DNA from: Cupriavidus alkaliphilus
GTDB taxonomy: Bacteria; Pseudomonadota; Gammaproteobacteria; Burkholderiales; Burkholderiaceae
Assembly: GCF_900094595.1 (NCBI RefSeq)
Contig: NZ_FMAD01000002.1
Location: 186,001-250,000, forward strand
Direction of reading: 5' to 3'
Length of the DNA: 64,000 nt
Shown here: piece by piece, positions 9,506 to 16,681 of the stretch
Position numbering within the stretch: position 1 is the first letter of the stretch
Layout: every line of letters begins with the position of its first letter
The notes under the pieces: model-generated
Told to the model about the DNA's origin: nothing
Seen by the model: only the letters and a program-made list of their open reading frames with translations
Databases searched by the model: none
Position numbers and translations under genes: made by a program

Positions 9506-10423
9506 GTGAACCTGAACCTGGATACCGAACTGATCCGCCAGTTCCTGCTGGCTCACCAGGAAACCATCCTGACCTGGCTGGCCGCGGGACTGATCATGAT
9601 GCTGCTGGCCCGTTTCGAGCTGCGCCGCGCCCAGCGCCGCGCGGCGCAGGCCATGTCCGAATCGGTGGCCACCACGGTGGCCGCGTGCGTGCCGGATATC
9701 GCCCATGCGGTGCAGGCGGCGTCGCCCCAGGCGGCGGCCGAACCGGTCGAGATGCAGCGCGCCGAAGCCTTGCGCCGGCTGGCGCTGGACACCGTCGGCG
9801 TGGTGATGACGCGCGGGCGCTGGCTGGACGAGCTCGGCAACCTGCGCCTGGCCGACGACGCCCTGCTTGCCGGCCAGCGCGCCGACGGCGCCGATCCGCT
9901 GCTGGTGGTGGCGCCGCAACCGGTGGTGCAGGCCTACCTCGATGCGCAGCGCGTGTTCGAGGACGAGGCCGCGCAGGTGCAGGCCCTGCGCCGCGACGCC
10001 CAGCGCGTGCAGGAGGCGCTGCAGGCGCTGGACGCCGAGGTCGCCCATATCGAGCAGGAAACCGGCAGCATCGTGCTGCGCTTCGAGCAGGTCAACGCGC
10101 AGGCGGCGCAGGGCATGGATGGCGGCGATTACCAGCGCTTCCTGATCCAGAAGTACAACACGCTGGGCCAGCGCGAGAAGGAAATCGCGCAGGAGCGCAC
10201 GCGGCTGCAGGGCGAAGCGCGGCTGCGCGCCGAGGCCCTGGCCACCCACGCGCATGCCGCCTCCAAGCGCTACCGCCACGCGCTGGCGCCGCTGATGGAG
10301 CAGCTGCGCGCGGCCTGGGGCCATGGGGAATCGCCGCAGGTGTTCGACACCTGGCAGCGCCACGGCAGCACCGAGCCCTACCTGGCCCCGCACGGCATGC
10401 AGGGCGCGCGCAGCGCCGCCTGA
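9506..10423 (+). CDS. Uncharacterised membrane-anchored coiled-coil protein
   Basis: 305 residues from a GTG start with a strong GGGAGGA five bases upstream. One membrane segment is seen at about 22-38 (LTWLAAGLIMMLLA), followed by a long alpha-helical region rich in Ala, Glu, Gln and Arg. Residues about 150-190 and 225-270 have coiled-coil character. I do not recognise a known domain. By topology it is probably an inner-membrane protein with a cytoplasmic coiled coil. It lies alone between the aspS terminator and nudB. Confidence 0.7.
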   Translation: MNLNLDTELIRQFLLAHQETILTWLAAGLIMMLLARFELRRAQRRAAQAMSESVATTVAACVPDIAHAVQAASPQAAAEPVEMQRAEALRRLALDTVGVVMTRGRWLDELGNLRLADDALLAGQRADGADPLLVVAPQPVVQAYLDAQRVFEDEAAQVQALRRDAQRVQEALQALDAEVAHIEQETGSIVLRFEQVNAQAAQGMDGGDYQRFLIQKYNTLGQREKEIAQERTRLQGEARLRAEALATHAHAASKRYRHALAPLMEQLRAAWGHGESPQVFDTWQRHGSTEPYLAPHGMQGARSAA

Positions 10424-10526
10424 TCCGCCCGGAAGTTGCGGCGCCCGCGCGCAGGCGCCGCGGCGCTTTCCCGTGGCAAGCGCGCGCGCCTGCGCTATCC
10501 TTGGGTTTGTCCTTTGGCCCAGACCC

Positions 10527-11036
10527 ATGTCCTACAAGATCCCGGAATCCGTGCTGGTGGTGATTTACACGCCAGATCTTCAAGTCTTGCTGCTGGAACG
10601 CGCCGATCGCCCGGGGTTCTGGCAGTCCGTCACCGGCAGCCTCGACACCCTGGACGAACCCCTGGCCCTGACCGCCGCGCGTGAAGTCGCCGAGGAAACC
10701 GGCATCATCGCCGGCGAGCATCAGCTGACCGACTGGGGTCATGCCATCCAGTACGACATCTACCCGCAGTGGCGCCACCGCTACGCCGAAGGCGTGACGC
10801 GCAATACCGAGCACTGGTTCGGCCTGCGCGTGGCCGAGGCGTTGCCGGTGACGCTGGCGCCACGCGAGCACCTGCAATACAAGTGGCTGCCATGGCAACA
10901 GGCGGCGCAGCAATGCTTTTCCAGCAGCAATGCCGACGCCATCCGCCAGCTGGCGTGGCGCGCGGGCGTTGCCGGCGCGCCGGGCCCGACGGAAAGCGAT
11001 GCCAGCCGCCACGCGGCCGTCGGAGGGCAGCCATGA
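10527..11036 (+). CDS. nudB: Dihydroneopterin triphosphate diphosphatase (Nudix)
   Basis: 169 residues, matching NudB, which removes pyrophosphate from dihydroneopterin triphosphate in folate synthesis (also called dATP pyrophosphohydrolase). The protein shows the NudB landmarks FWQSVTGS and HRYAEGVTRNTEHWF. The Nudix box ends in REVAEETGI as expected, but the loop before the first Glu appears one residue longer than in the canonical GX5E pattern. The start ATGTCCTAC fits the family. As in Escherichia coli, nudB follows aspS, here with one extra gene between. Its stop overlaps the next start by 4 bp (ATGA). Confidence 0.9.
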   Translation: MSYKIPESVLVVIYTPDLQVLLLERADRPGFWQSVTGSLDTLDEPLALTAAREVAEETGIIAGEHQLTDWGHAIQYDIYPQWRHRYAEGVTRNTEHWFGLRVAEALPVTLAPREHLQYKWLPWQQAAQQCFSSSNADAIRQLAWRAGVAGAPGPTESDASRHAAVGGQP

Positions 11037-11815
11037 AGCTGCGCGTGGTCACCTACAACATCCACAAGGGAGTGACCGGCATCGCGCGGCGCCCGCGCAT
11101 CCAGAACGTGCGTGCCGGCCTGCACGCGATGGACGCCGACATCGTCTTCCTGCAGGAAGTGCAGGACCGCAACGACCGCCTGGTGGCCGCGGCGCTGTTC
11201 GATCCGGAGCACACCCAGCTCAACTACCTCGCCACCGACGCCTATCCGCATTCGGTCTACGGCCGCAATGCGGTCTACGACTACGGCCATCACGGCAACG
11301 CGATCCTGTCGCGTCATCCGATCCTGATGTCCGAAAACCTCGACATCTCCGATCACCGCTTCGAGCAGCGCGGCCTGCTGCACGCGGTGGCGGACGTGCA
11401 CGGCGTCGAGACCCACCTCATCTGCGTGCATTTCGGCCTGTTCGCGCGCAGCCGCGCGCGCCAGGCCGAGGCGCTGGTCGAGCGGGTGCAGAACGTGGTG
11501 CCGGCCGGCGTGCCGCTGGTGATCGCCGGCGACTTCAACGACTGGAACCACCGGCTCGATGCGCAGATCTGCAATACGCTGGGCGCGGTCGAAGCGTCGC
11601 ACGCGCGCGGCGCGCGGCTGCATACCTTCCCCAGCCATATGCCGTGGTGGCAGCTCGACCGCATCTATGTGCGCGGCTACGAGATCGAGCGCGCCCACGC
11701 GCTAACCGGCCGCGACTGGGCGCAACGCTCCGACCACGTGCCGCTGGTGGCGGAACTGGGCCATCCGCTGGGCGAAATGGTGGAGCGGGACGCGCCCGCC
11801 GACAAGGCTGCGTGA
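11033..11815 (+). CDS. Endonuclease/exonuclease/phosphatase family protein (YbhP-like)
   Basis: 260 residues of the EEP superfamily. Motifs: VVTYNIHKG (metal site Asn), IVFLQEVQD (catalytic Glu), the GDFNDWNHR motif and the C-terminal RSDHVPLVAEL (catalytic His). It resembles YbhP of Escherichia coli, which lies beside the cardiolipin synthase gene clsB; here clsB is the next plus-strand gene. It is translationally coupled to nudB. The substrate (phosphodiester, lipid or nucleic acid) is not known. Confidence 0.85.
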   Translation: MKLRVVTYNIHKGVTGIARRPRIQNVRAGLHAMDADIVFLQEVQDRNDRLVAAALFDPEHTQLNYLATDAYPHSVYGRNAVYDYGHHGNAILSRHPILMSENLDISDHRFEQRGLLHAVADVHGVETHLICVHFGLFARSRARQAEALVERVQNVVPAGVPLVIAGDFNDWNHRLDAQICNTLGAVEASHARGARLHTFPSHMPWWQLDRIYVRGYEIERAHALTGRDWAQRSDHVPLVAELGHPLGEMVERDAPADKAA

Positions 11816-11835
11816 GGACCTGGTCCGGCACGCAG

Positions 11836-12369
11836 TCAGGCGGTGCCGCCGTCGCCGGCGGGCGGGGAATAGTCGCGGATAAAGGCGAACACCGCCTGCG
11901 CATCGTTCAGGTCCAGCACCGGCAGCGTGGTCATGGCGGCGACGGTGGCGGGGTCATCGGTTGCGACCGCCACCACGCCCGGCACCTCGTCCCACAGCGG
12001 CGCACGTCCCAGCGCGGGGCGGAAGACTTCCAGCTTGGGGAAATCGCTGCGCTTGTAGCCCTCCACCAGCACCAGGTCGGTATCGGGCGGCAGCACCGCG
12101 AGCGCATCGTCTAGTTCCGGCGAAGGCACGGCTTCGGGGTAGTGGCGCATCAGCGTCAGGTGGCGCGCGCCGACCAGCACGACGTTGGCGCAGCCGGCCG
12201 CGCGCATGCGCCACGAATCCTTGCCGGGCGTGTCGGGATCGAAGCCGTGGTGGGTGTGCTTGACGCCGGCCACGCGCAGGCCGGCGCCGACGAAGCAGGG
12301 GATGAGCTGGTCCAGCAGCGTGGTCTTGCCGCTGCCGGACGAGCCGGTAATGCCGAATACCTTCACCAT
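11836..12369 (-). CDS. mobB: Molybdopterin-guanine dinucleotide biosynthesis protein MobB
   Basis: 177 residues. The start MVKVFGITGSSGSGKTTLLDQL carries a P-loop (GSSGSGKTT, residues 9-17), and HTHHGFDPDTPGKDSWRMRAAG is the typical MobB substrate segment. MobB is a GTP-binding helper for attaching GMP to molybdopterin. Further upstream starts would add non-conserved residues. It faces the YbhP-like gene with only 20 bp between stops and is divergent from clsB. No other molybdenum gene is nearby. Confidence 0.92.
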   Translation of the reverse strand: MVKVFGITGSSGSGKTTLLDQLIPCFVGAGLRVAGVKHTHHGFDPDTPGKDSWRMRAAGCANVVLVGARHLTLMRHYPEAVPSPELDDALAVLPPDTDLVLVEGYKRSDFPKLEVFRPALGRAPLWDEVPGVVAVATDDPATVAAMTTLPVLDLNDAQAVFAFIRDYSPPAGDGGTA

Positions 12370-12492
12370 GGTTTCCGTAGGGGCGTCGGGAGTCTGCCTG
12401 TACGCCGGTATCGGCGCAGCGCATCGGCATCGACGATAGCAGAGTTCCGCGCGCCAATGTGCAGGCGGCGCCTTGCGCGCCGCAAACTGTCC

Positions 12493-12498
12493 GATAAT
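12493..12498 (+). promoter_or_regulatory. -10 box placing the start site at the clsB ATG
   Basis: GATAAT ends six bases before the clsB start codon. Normal spacing would put transcription start on the A of the ATG, that is, a leaderless mRNA; no Shine-Dalgarno is visible. The -35 match is weak. Confidence 0.4.
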
Positions 12499-12504
12499 CA
12501 CGGC

Positions 12505-13803
12505 ATGTCACGGATCTCCCACTCCGCCCAGGCCGAGGACGCCCCGGTGCACGACACCGCCACCACCGGCGAGCCGACCTATCGCCACCACATGCTGCGC
12601 TGGGCCTGGCGCCGCGGCAGGCCCACCACCGGCAACACGGTGCGGCTGCTGCACGGCGGCCAGGACTTCTTCCCGGCGCTGATCGCCGCCATCGACCAGG
12701 CCGCGTTCCAGGTCATGCTGGAAACCTATATCTATGCCGACGACGAGGTCGGCCGCGCCGTTGCCGATGCGCTGATCCGTGCCGCCGCGCGCGGGGTCGC
12801 GGTGCGCGTGACGGTGGACGGCTTCGGCGCCGGCGACATGCCCGCCGAGCTGGCCGGGCGGCTGCGCGCGGGCGGCGTGCGGCTGCGCGTCTACCGTGCC
12901 CTGCGCGGCTTCCGCCTGGCGCGGCGCCACCTGCGCCGGCTGCACCGCAAGCTCGCCGTGATCGACCGCCACATCGCCTTTGTCGGCGGCATCAACATCA
13001 TCGACGACCACAACCACGGGCCCTTCGAAGGCGCCAACCTGGGGCCGCGCTACGACTTCGCGGTGCAGGTCAGCGGGCCGCTGGTGGACCGCATCGCGCT
13101 GTCGTCCGAGCGCCTGTGGTGGCGGCTGTCGCTGCGCGAGGCGCGCGGCAGCGAGCGCGCCGCCACGGTCGCCGACTACCCGCTGGTGACCGACCTGCCG
13201 CCGCGCCCCGAAGCGAGCGGCGGCATCCGCGCCGCGCTGCTGCTGCGCGACAACCTGCGCAACCGCCGCACCATCGAGCGCGAATATCTGCGCGCGCTGG
13301 GCGCGGCGCGCCACGACGTGATCCTCGCCAACGCCTACTTCCTGCCCGGCCACAAGATGCGGCGCGCCTTGCTGGCGTGCCGCGAGCGCGGCGTGCGCGT
13401 GCGGCTGCTGCTGCAGGGCATGGTCGAATACCGGCTGCAACACTACGCCACCCATGCGCTCTATGCCTCGTTGCTCGAGGCCGGCGTCGAGATCTACGAG
13501 TACGCCGAGAGCTTTTTGCACGCCAAGGTCGGCGTGGTCGACGAGGCCTGGGCCACGGTCGGGTCGAGCAACATGGACCCGTTCAGCCTGCTGCTCGCGC
13601 GCGAGGCCAACGTTGCCGTTTATGATGCGGCCTTCGCCGCTGAACTGCGCGAAGCGCTGGAGCGGGCCATTGCGCACCGCAGCGTGCGCGTGCTGCCCGA
13701 TGTGCACGCGCGGCGCTCGCCGCTGCACCGGCTGGGCAACTGGGCGGCCTATATGCTGCTGCGCCTCGGCGTGATCATCGCCGGCGTCACCGGCCGCTAC
13801 TGA
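12505..13803 (+). CDS. clsB: Cardiolipin synthase B (phospholipase D family)
   Basis: 432 residues with two HKD motifs: H147-R-K149 with D154 (LHRKLAVID) and H339-A-K341 with D346 (LHAKVGVVD), each followed by a G(S/I)xN-type segment. ClsB condenses phospholipids into cardiolipin at the inner membrane. No N-terminal membrane helices are present, unlike ClsA, which fits ClsB. The C-terminal 20 residues are hydrophobic (MLLRLGVIIAGV). The YbhP-like gene upstream supports the ClsB assignment. Confidence 0.9.
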   Translation: MSRISHSAQAEDAPVHDTATTGEPTYRHHMLRWAWRRGRPTTGNTVRLLHGGQDFFPALIAAIDQAAFQVMLETYIYADDEVGRAVADALIRAAARGVAVRVTVDGFGAGDMPAELAGRLRAGGVRLRVYRALRGFRLARRHLRRLHRKLAVIDRHIAFVGGINIIDDHNHGPFEGANLGPRYDFAVQVSGPLVDRIALSSERLWWRLSLREARGSERAATVADYPLVTDLPPRPEASGGIRAALLLRDNLRNRRTIEREYLRALGAARHDVILANAYFLPGHKMRRALLACRERGVRVRLLLQGMVEYRLQHYATHALYASLLEAGVEIYEYAESFLHAKVGVVDEAWATVGSSNMDPFSLLLAREANVAVYDAAFAAELREALERAIAHRSVRVLPDVHARRSPLHRLGNWAAYMLLRLGVIIAGVTGRY

Positions 13804-13961
13804 AACGCCGCGTTGCCCGGTGTGCGTTTGCTGCCATGCGGCAACGCCAATGCTGAAACCGGTTGCAGCATCGCGGCTGGCGGACATGCTGCATTGCAGT
13901 CCGTTTAGAAACAGCGGTCTAATTAAAAGCTTGATGGGCAGGTGCCGCGCCAGAATAATCT

Positions 13962-13973
13962 GAACGACCGTTC
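13962..13973. promoter_or_regulatory. Likely TetR operator upstream of the fatty-acid regulator
   Basis: GAACG-AC-CGTTC is a perfect 5-bp inverted repeat with a 2-bp spacer, followed by a T-run, in the nearly 300-bp gap before the TetR gene. Its size and symmetry fit a TetR-family operator, most simply for autoregulation. I found no second copy before the acyl-CoA dehydrogenase gene. The rest of this gap holds no gene that I can support. Confidence 0.5.
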
Positions 13974-14100
13974 TTTTTTGGCTTAGACTGCGTGCATTCG
14001 CGGTATGCACCGGCAAATCCGCCGGCCGCCCGCAAGCAATGAATGCAACGTCAGGGTCATACGCGGAGCCGCGACAGGCCCCGCAGAACGGAGAAAAAAC

Positions 14101-14742
14101 ATGCGACACCAGTCAGCCCGTCTCGAATCCGCCGCCTCGTCACCCTCGCCCATGCGCAAGGGCGAGATGACGCGCGTGGCGATTCTGGATGCCGCACTGG
14201 AATTGTCGTCCCGCGACGGGCTCGAAGGTCTGACCATCGGGCTGCTCGCGGAACGCATGCAGATGAGCAAGAGCGGCGTTTTCGCGCATTTCGGTTCGCG
14301 CGAGGACCTGCAGGTTGAGGTGGTGCGGGAGTATCACCGCCGGTTCGAGCAGGAGGTGTTCTATCCCTCGCTGCAGGAGCCGCGCGGACTGCCCCGGCTG
14401 TGGTCGATGGTGCGGCGCTGGATGGAGAAGCGCATCCAGGAAGTGACGACGGGATGCATCTACATCAGCGGCGCGGTGGAGTACGACGACCGTGCCGGCA
14501 GCCTGGTGCGTGACGAGCTGGTCAAGAGCGTCACCATCTGGCGGGCAGCGTTGACCCGGGCCATCAACCAGGCCAAGGAAGAGGGGCATCTGCGCGCGGA
14601 CTGCGATCCGCGCCTGATGCTGTTCGAGATGTACAGCCTTGAACTAGGCTTGCATCATGACGCCCGTTTCCTGCGCCTGCCTGACAGCGCCGAGCTTGCC
14701 ATGGTCGCGCTCAACAAACTGATTCAGTCTTACCGTACCTGA
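14101..14742 (+). CDS. TetR-family transcriptional regulator of the beta-oxidation cluster
   Basis: 213 residues. The N-terminal helix-turn-helix (about 20-70) contains AILDAALELSSRDGLEGLTI and MSKSGVFAHFGSREDLQ, the classic TetR pattern. The C-terminal part is the ligand-binding domain, presumably for an acyl-CoA or fatty acid given the genes that follow. The start was chosen at ATGCGACAC, which has a purine-rich GAACGGAG upstream. It precedes the acyl-CoA dehydrogenase gene by 75 bp in the same direction. Confidence 0.88.
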   Translation: MRHQSARLESAASSPSPMRKGEMTRVAILDAALELSSRDGLEGLTIGLLAERMQMSKSGVFAHFGSREDLQVEVVREYHRRFEQEVFYPSLQEPRGLPRLWSMVRRWMEKRIQEVTTGCIYISGAVEYDDRAGSLVRDELVKSVTIWRAALTRAINQAKEEGHLRADCDPRLMLFEMYSLELGLHHDARFLRLPDSAELAMVALNKLIQSYRT

Positions 14743-14817
14743 GGTCGCCCGGTCGGGCCGTCGCGCGCAAGCGGGACGGGCGGCGTGGCGGCATCGCACA
14801 ACTCCAAGGAGTCTCTG

Positions 14818-16605
14818 ATGGGCCAGTACACCGCACCGTTGCGCGACATGCAGTTCGTGCTCCATGAACTGCTCGGCGCCGAAGCCGAACTCAAGGCGAT
14901 GCCGCCGCACGCGGACATCGACGCGGACACCATCAACCAGGTCATCGAGGAAGCCGGCAAGTTCTGCGCGGACGTGGTGTTCCCGCTCAACCAGGTGGGC
15001 GACCGCGAAGGCTGCACCTACGTCGGCGACGGCGTGGTCAAGGCGCCCACCGGCTTCAAGGAAGCCTACCAGCAGTATGTCGAGGCCGGCTGGCCGGCGC
15101 TGGCGTGCGATCCCGCTTTTGGCGGCCAGGGCCTGCCGATCGTGGTCAACAACGTGGTCTACGAGATGCTGAACTCGGCCAACCAGGCCTGGACCATGTA
15201 CCCGGGCCTGTCGCACGGCGCCTATGAGGCCCTGCACGCACACGGCACCCCCGAGCTGCAGCAGACCTACCTGCCCAAGCTGGTGTCCGGCGTGTGGACC
15301 GGCACCATGTGCCTGACCGAGCCGCATTGCGGCACCGACCTGGGCATCCTGCGCAGCAAGGCCGAGCCCCAGGCCGACGGCTCCTACCTGATCACGGGCA
15401 CCAAGATCTTCATCTCAGCCGGCGAGCACGACCTGGCCGAGAACATCATCCACCTGGTGCTGGCGCGCCTGCCGGACGCGCCCGCCGGCACCAAGGGCAT
15501 TTCGCTGTTCGTGGTGCCCAAGTTCATCCCCGATGCCAGCGGCAACCCGGGCCAGCGCAACGGCATCCAGTGCGGCTCGATCGAGCACAAGATGGGCATC
15601 CACGGCAACGCCACCTGCGTGATGAACCTGGACGGCGCGCGCGGCTGGATGGTGGGCGAGCCCAACAAGGGCCTGAACGCCATGTTCGTGATGATGAACG
15701 CCGCGCGCCTGGGCGTGGGCGCGCAGGGCCTGGGCCTGACCGAGGTGGCGTACCAGAACTCGGTCGCCTACGCCAAGGACCGCCTGCAGATGCGCGCGCT
15801 GACCGGTCCCAAGGCGCCCGAGAAGGCCGCCGACCCGATCATCGTGCACCCCGACGTGCGCCGCATGCTGCTGACCCAGCGCGCCTACGCCGAGGGCGGC
15901 CGCGCCTTCAGCTACTGGACCGCGCTGCAGATCGACCGCGAGCTGTCGCACCCGGACGAGGCCGTGCGCAAGCAGGCCGGCGACCTGGTCGCGCTGCTGA
16001 CGCCGGTGATCAAGGCGTTCCTGACCGACAACGCCTTCACCGCCACCAATGAGGGCATGCAGGTGTTCGGCGGCCACGGCTACATCTCCGAATGGGGCAT
16101 GGAGCAATACGTGCGCGACGCCCGCATCAACATGATCTACGAAGGCACCAACACCATCCAGGCGCTGGACCTGCTGGGCCGCAAGATCCTGGGCGACATG
16201 GGCGCCAGGATGAAGGCCTTCGGCAAGATCGTGCAGGAATTCGTCGAGGCCGAAGGCACCAGCGAAGCCATGCAGGAGTTCGTCAACCCGCTGGCCGACC
16301 TGGGCGACAAGGTGCAGAAGCTGACCATGGAAATCGGCATGAAGGCGATGGGCAACGCCGACGAAGTCGGCGCCGCCGCGGTGCCGTACCTGCGCGTGGT
16401 GGGCCACCTGGTGTTTGCCTACTTCTGGGCCCGCATGGCCAAGGTCGCGCTGGAGAAGCAGGGCAGCGGCGACAAGTTCTACACCGCCAAGCTGGCCACC
16501 GCGCGCTTCTACTTTGCCAGGCTGCTGCCGGAAACGGCCGGCGAGATCCGCAAGGCGCGCGCGGGTTCGGCGTCGCTGATGGCGCTGGACGCAGACCTGT
16601 TCTGA
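14818..16605 (+). CDS. Acyl-CoA dehydrogenase (FadE-like)
   Basis: 595 residues, the size of the long acyl-CoA dehydrogenases with an extra C-terminal domain. It performs the first, FAD-dependent step of beta-oxidation. Seen: MCLTEPHCGTDLG (flavin/substrate site), KIFISAGEHDL, and the C-terminal GGHGYISEWGMEQYVRDARI with IYEGTN, where the catalytic Glu lies in this group. The ATG with AAGGAG seven bases upstream was chosen over an upstream GTG. The gene heads the enzyme part of the fatty-acid cluster. Confidence 0.93.
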   Translation: MGQYTAPLRDMQFVLHELLGAEAELKAMPPHADIDADTINQVIEEAGKFCADVVFPLNQVGDREGCTYVGDGVVKAPTGFKEAYQQYVEAGWPALACDPAFGGQGLPIVVNNVVYEMLNSANQAWTMYPGLSHGAYEALHAHGTPELQQTYLPKLVSGVWTGTMCLTEPHCGTDLGILRSKAEPQADGSYLITGTKIFISAGEHDLAENIIHLVLARLPDAPAGTKGISLFVVPKFIPDASGNPGQRNGIQCGSIEHKMGIHGNATCVMNLDGARGWMVGEPNKGLNAMFVMMNAARLGVGAQGLGLTEVAYQNSVAYAKDRLQMRALTGPKAPEKAADPIIVHPDVRRMLLTQRAYAEGGRAFSYWTALQIDRELSHPDEAVRKQAGDLVALLTPVIKAFLTDNAFTATNEGMQVFGGHGYISEWGMEQYVRDARINMIYEGTNTIQALDLLGRKILGDMGARMKAFGKIVQEFVEAEGTSEAMQEFVNPLADLGDKVQKLTMEIGMKAMGNADEVGAAAVPYLRVVGHLVFAYFWARMAKVALEKQGSGDKFYTAKLATARFYFARLLPETAGEIRKARAGSASLMALDADLF

Positions 16606-16681
16606 GTCGACTCTATCCGCCGTTCCCGCCCGGGAACGGTGGCCTTGCATCTGTCTAACGCTCACTAATCCAGGAGCGAGC

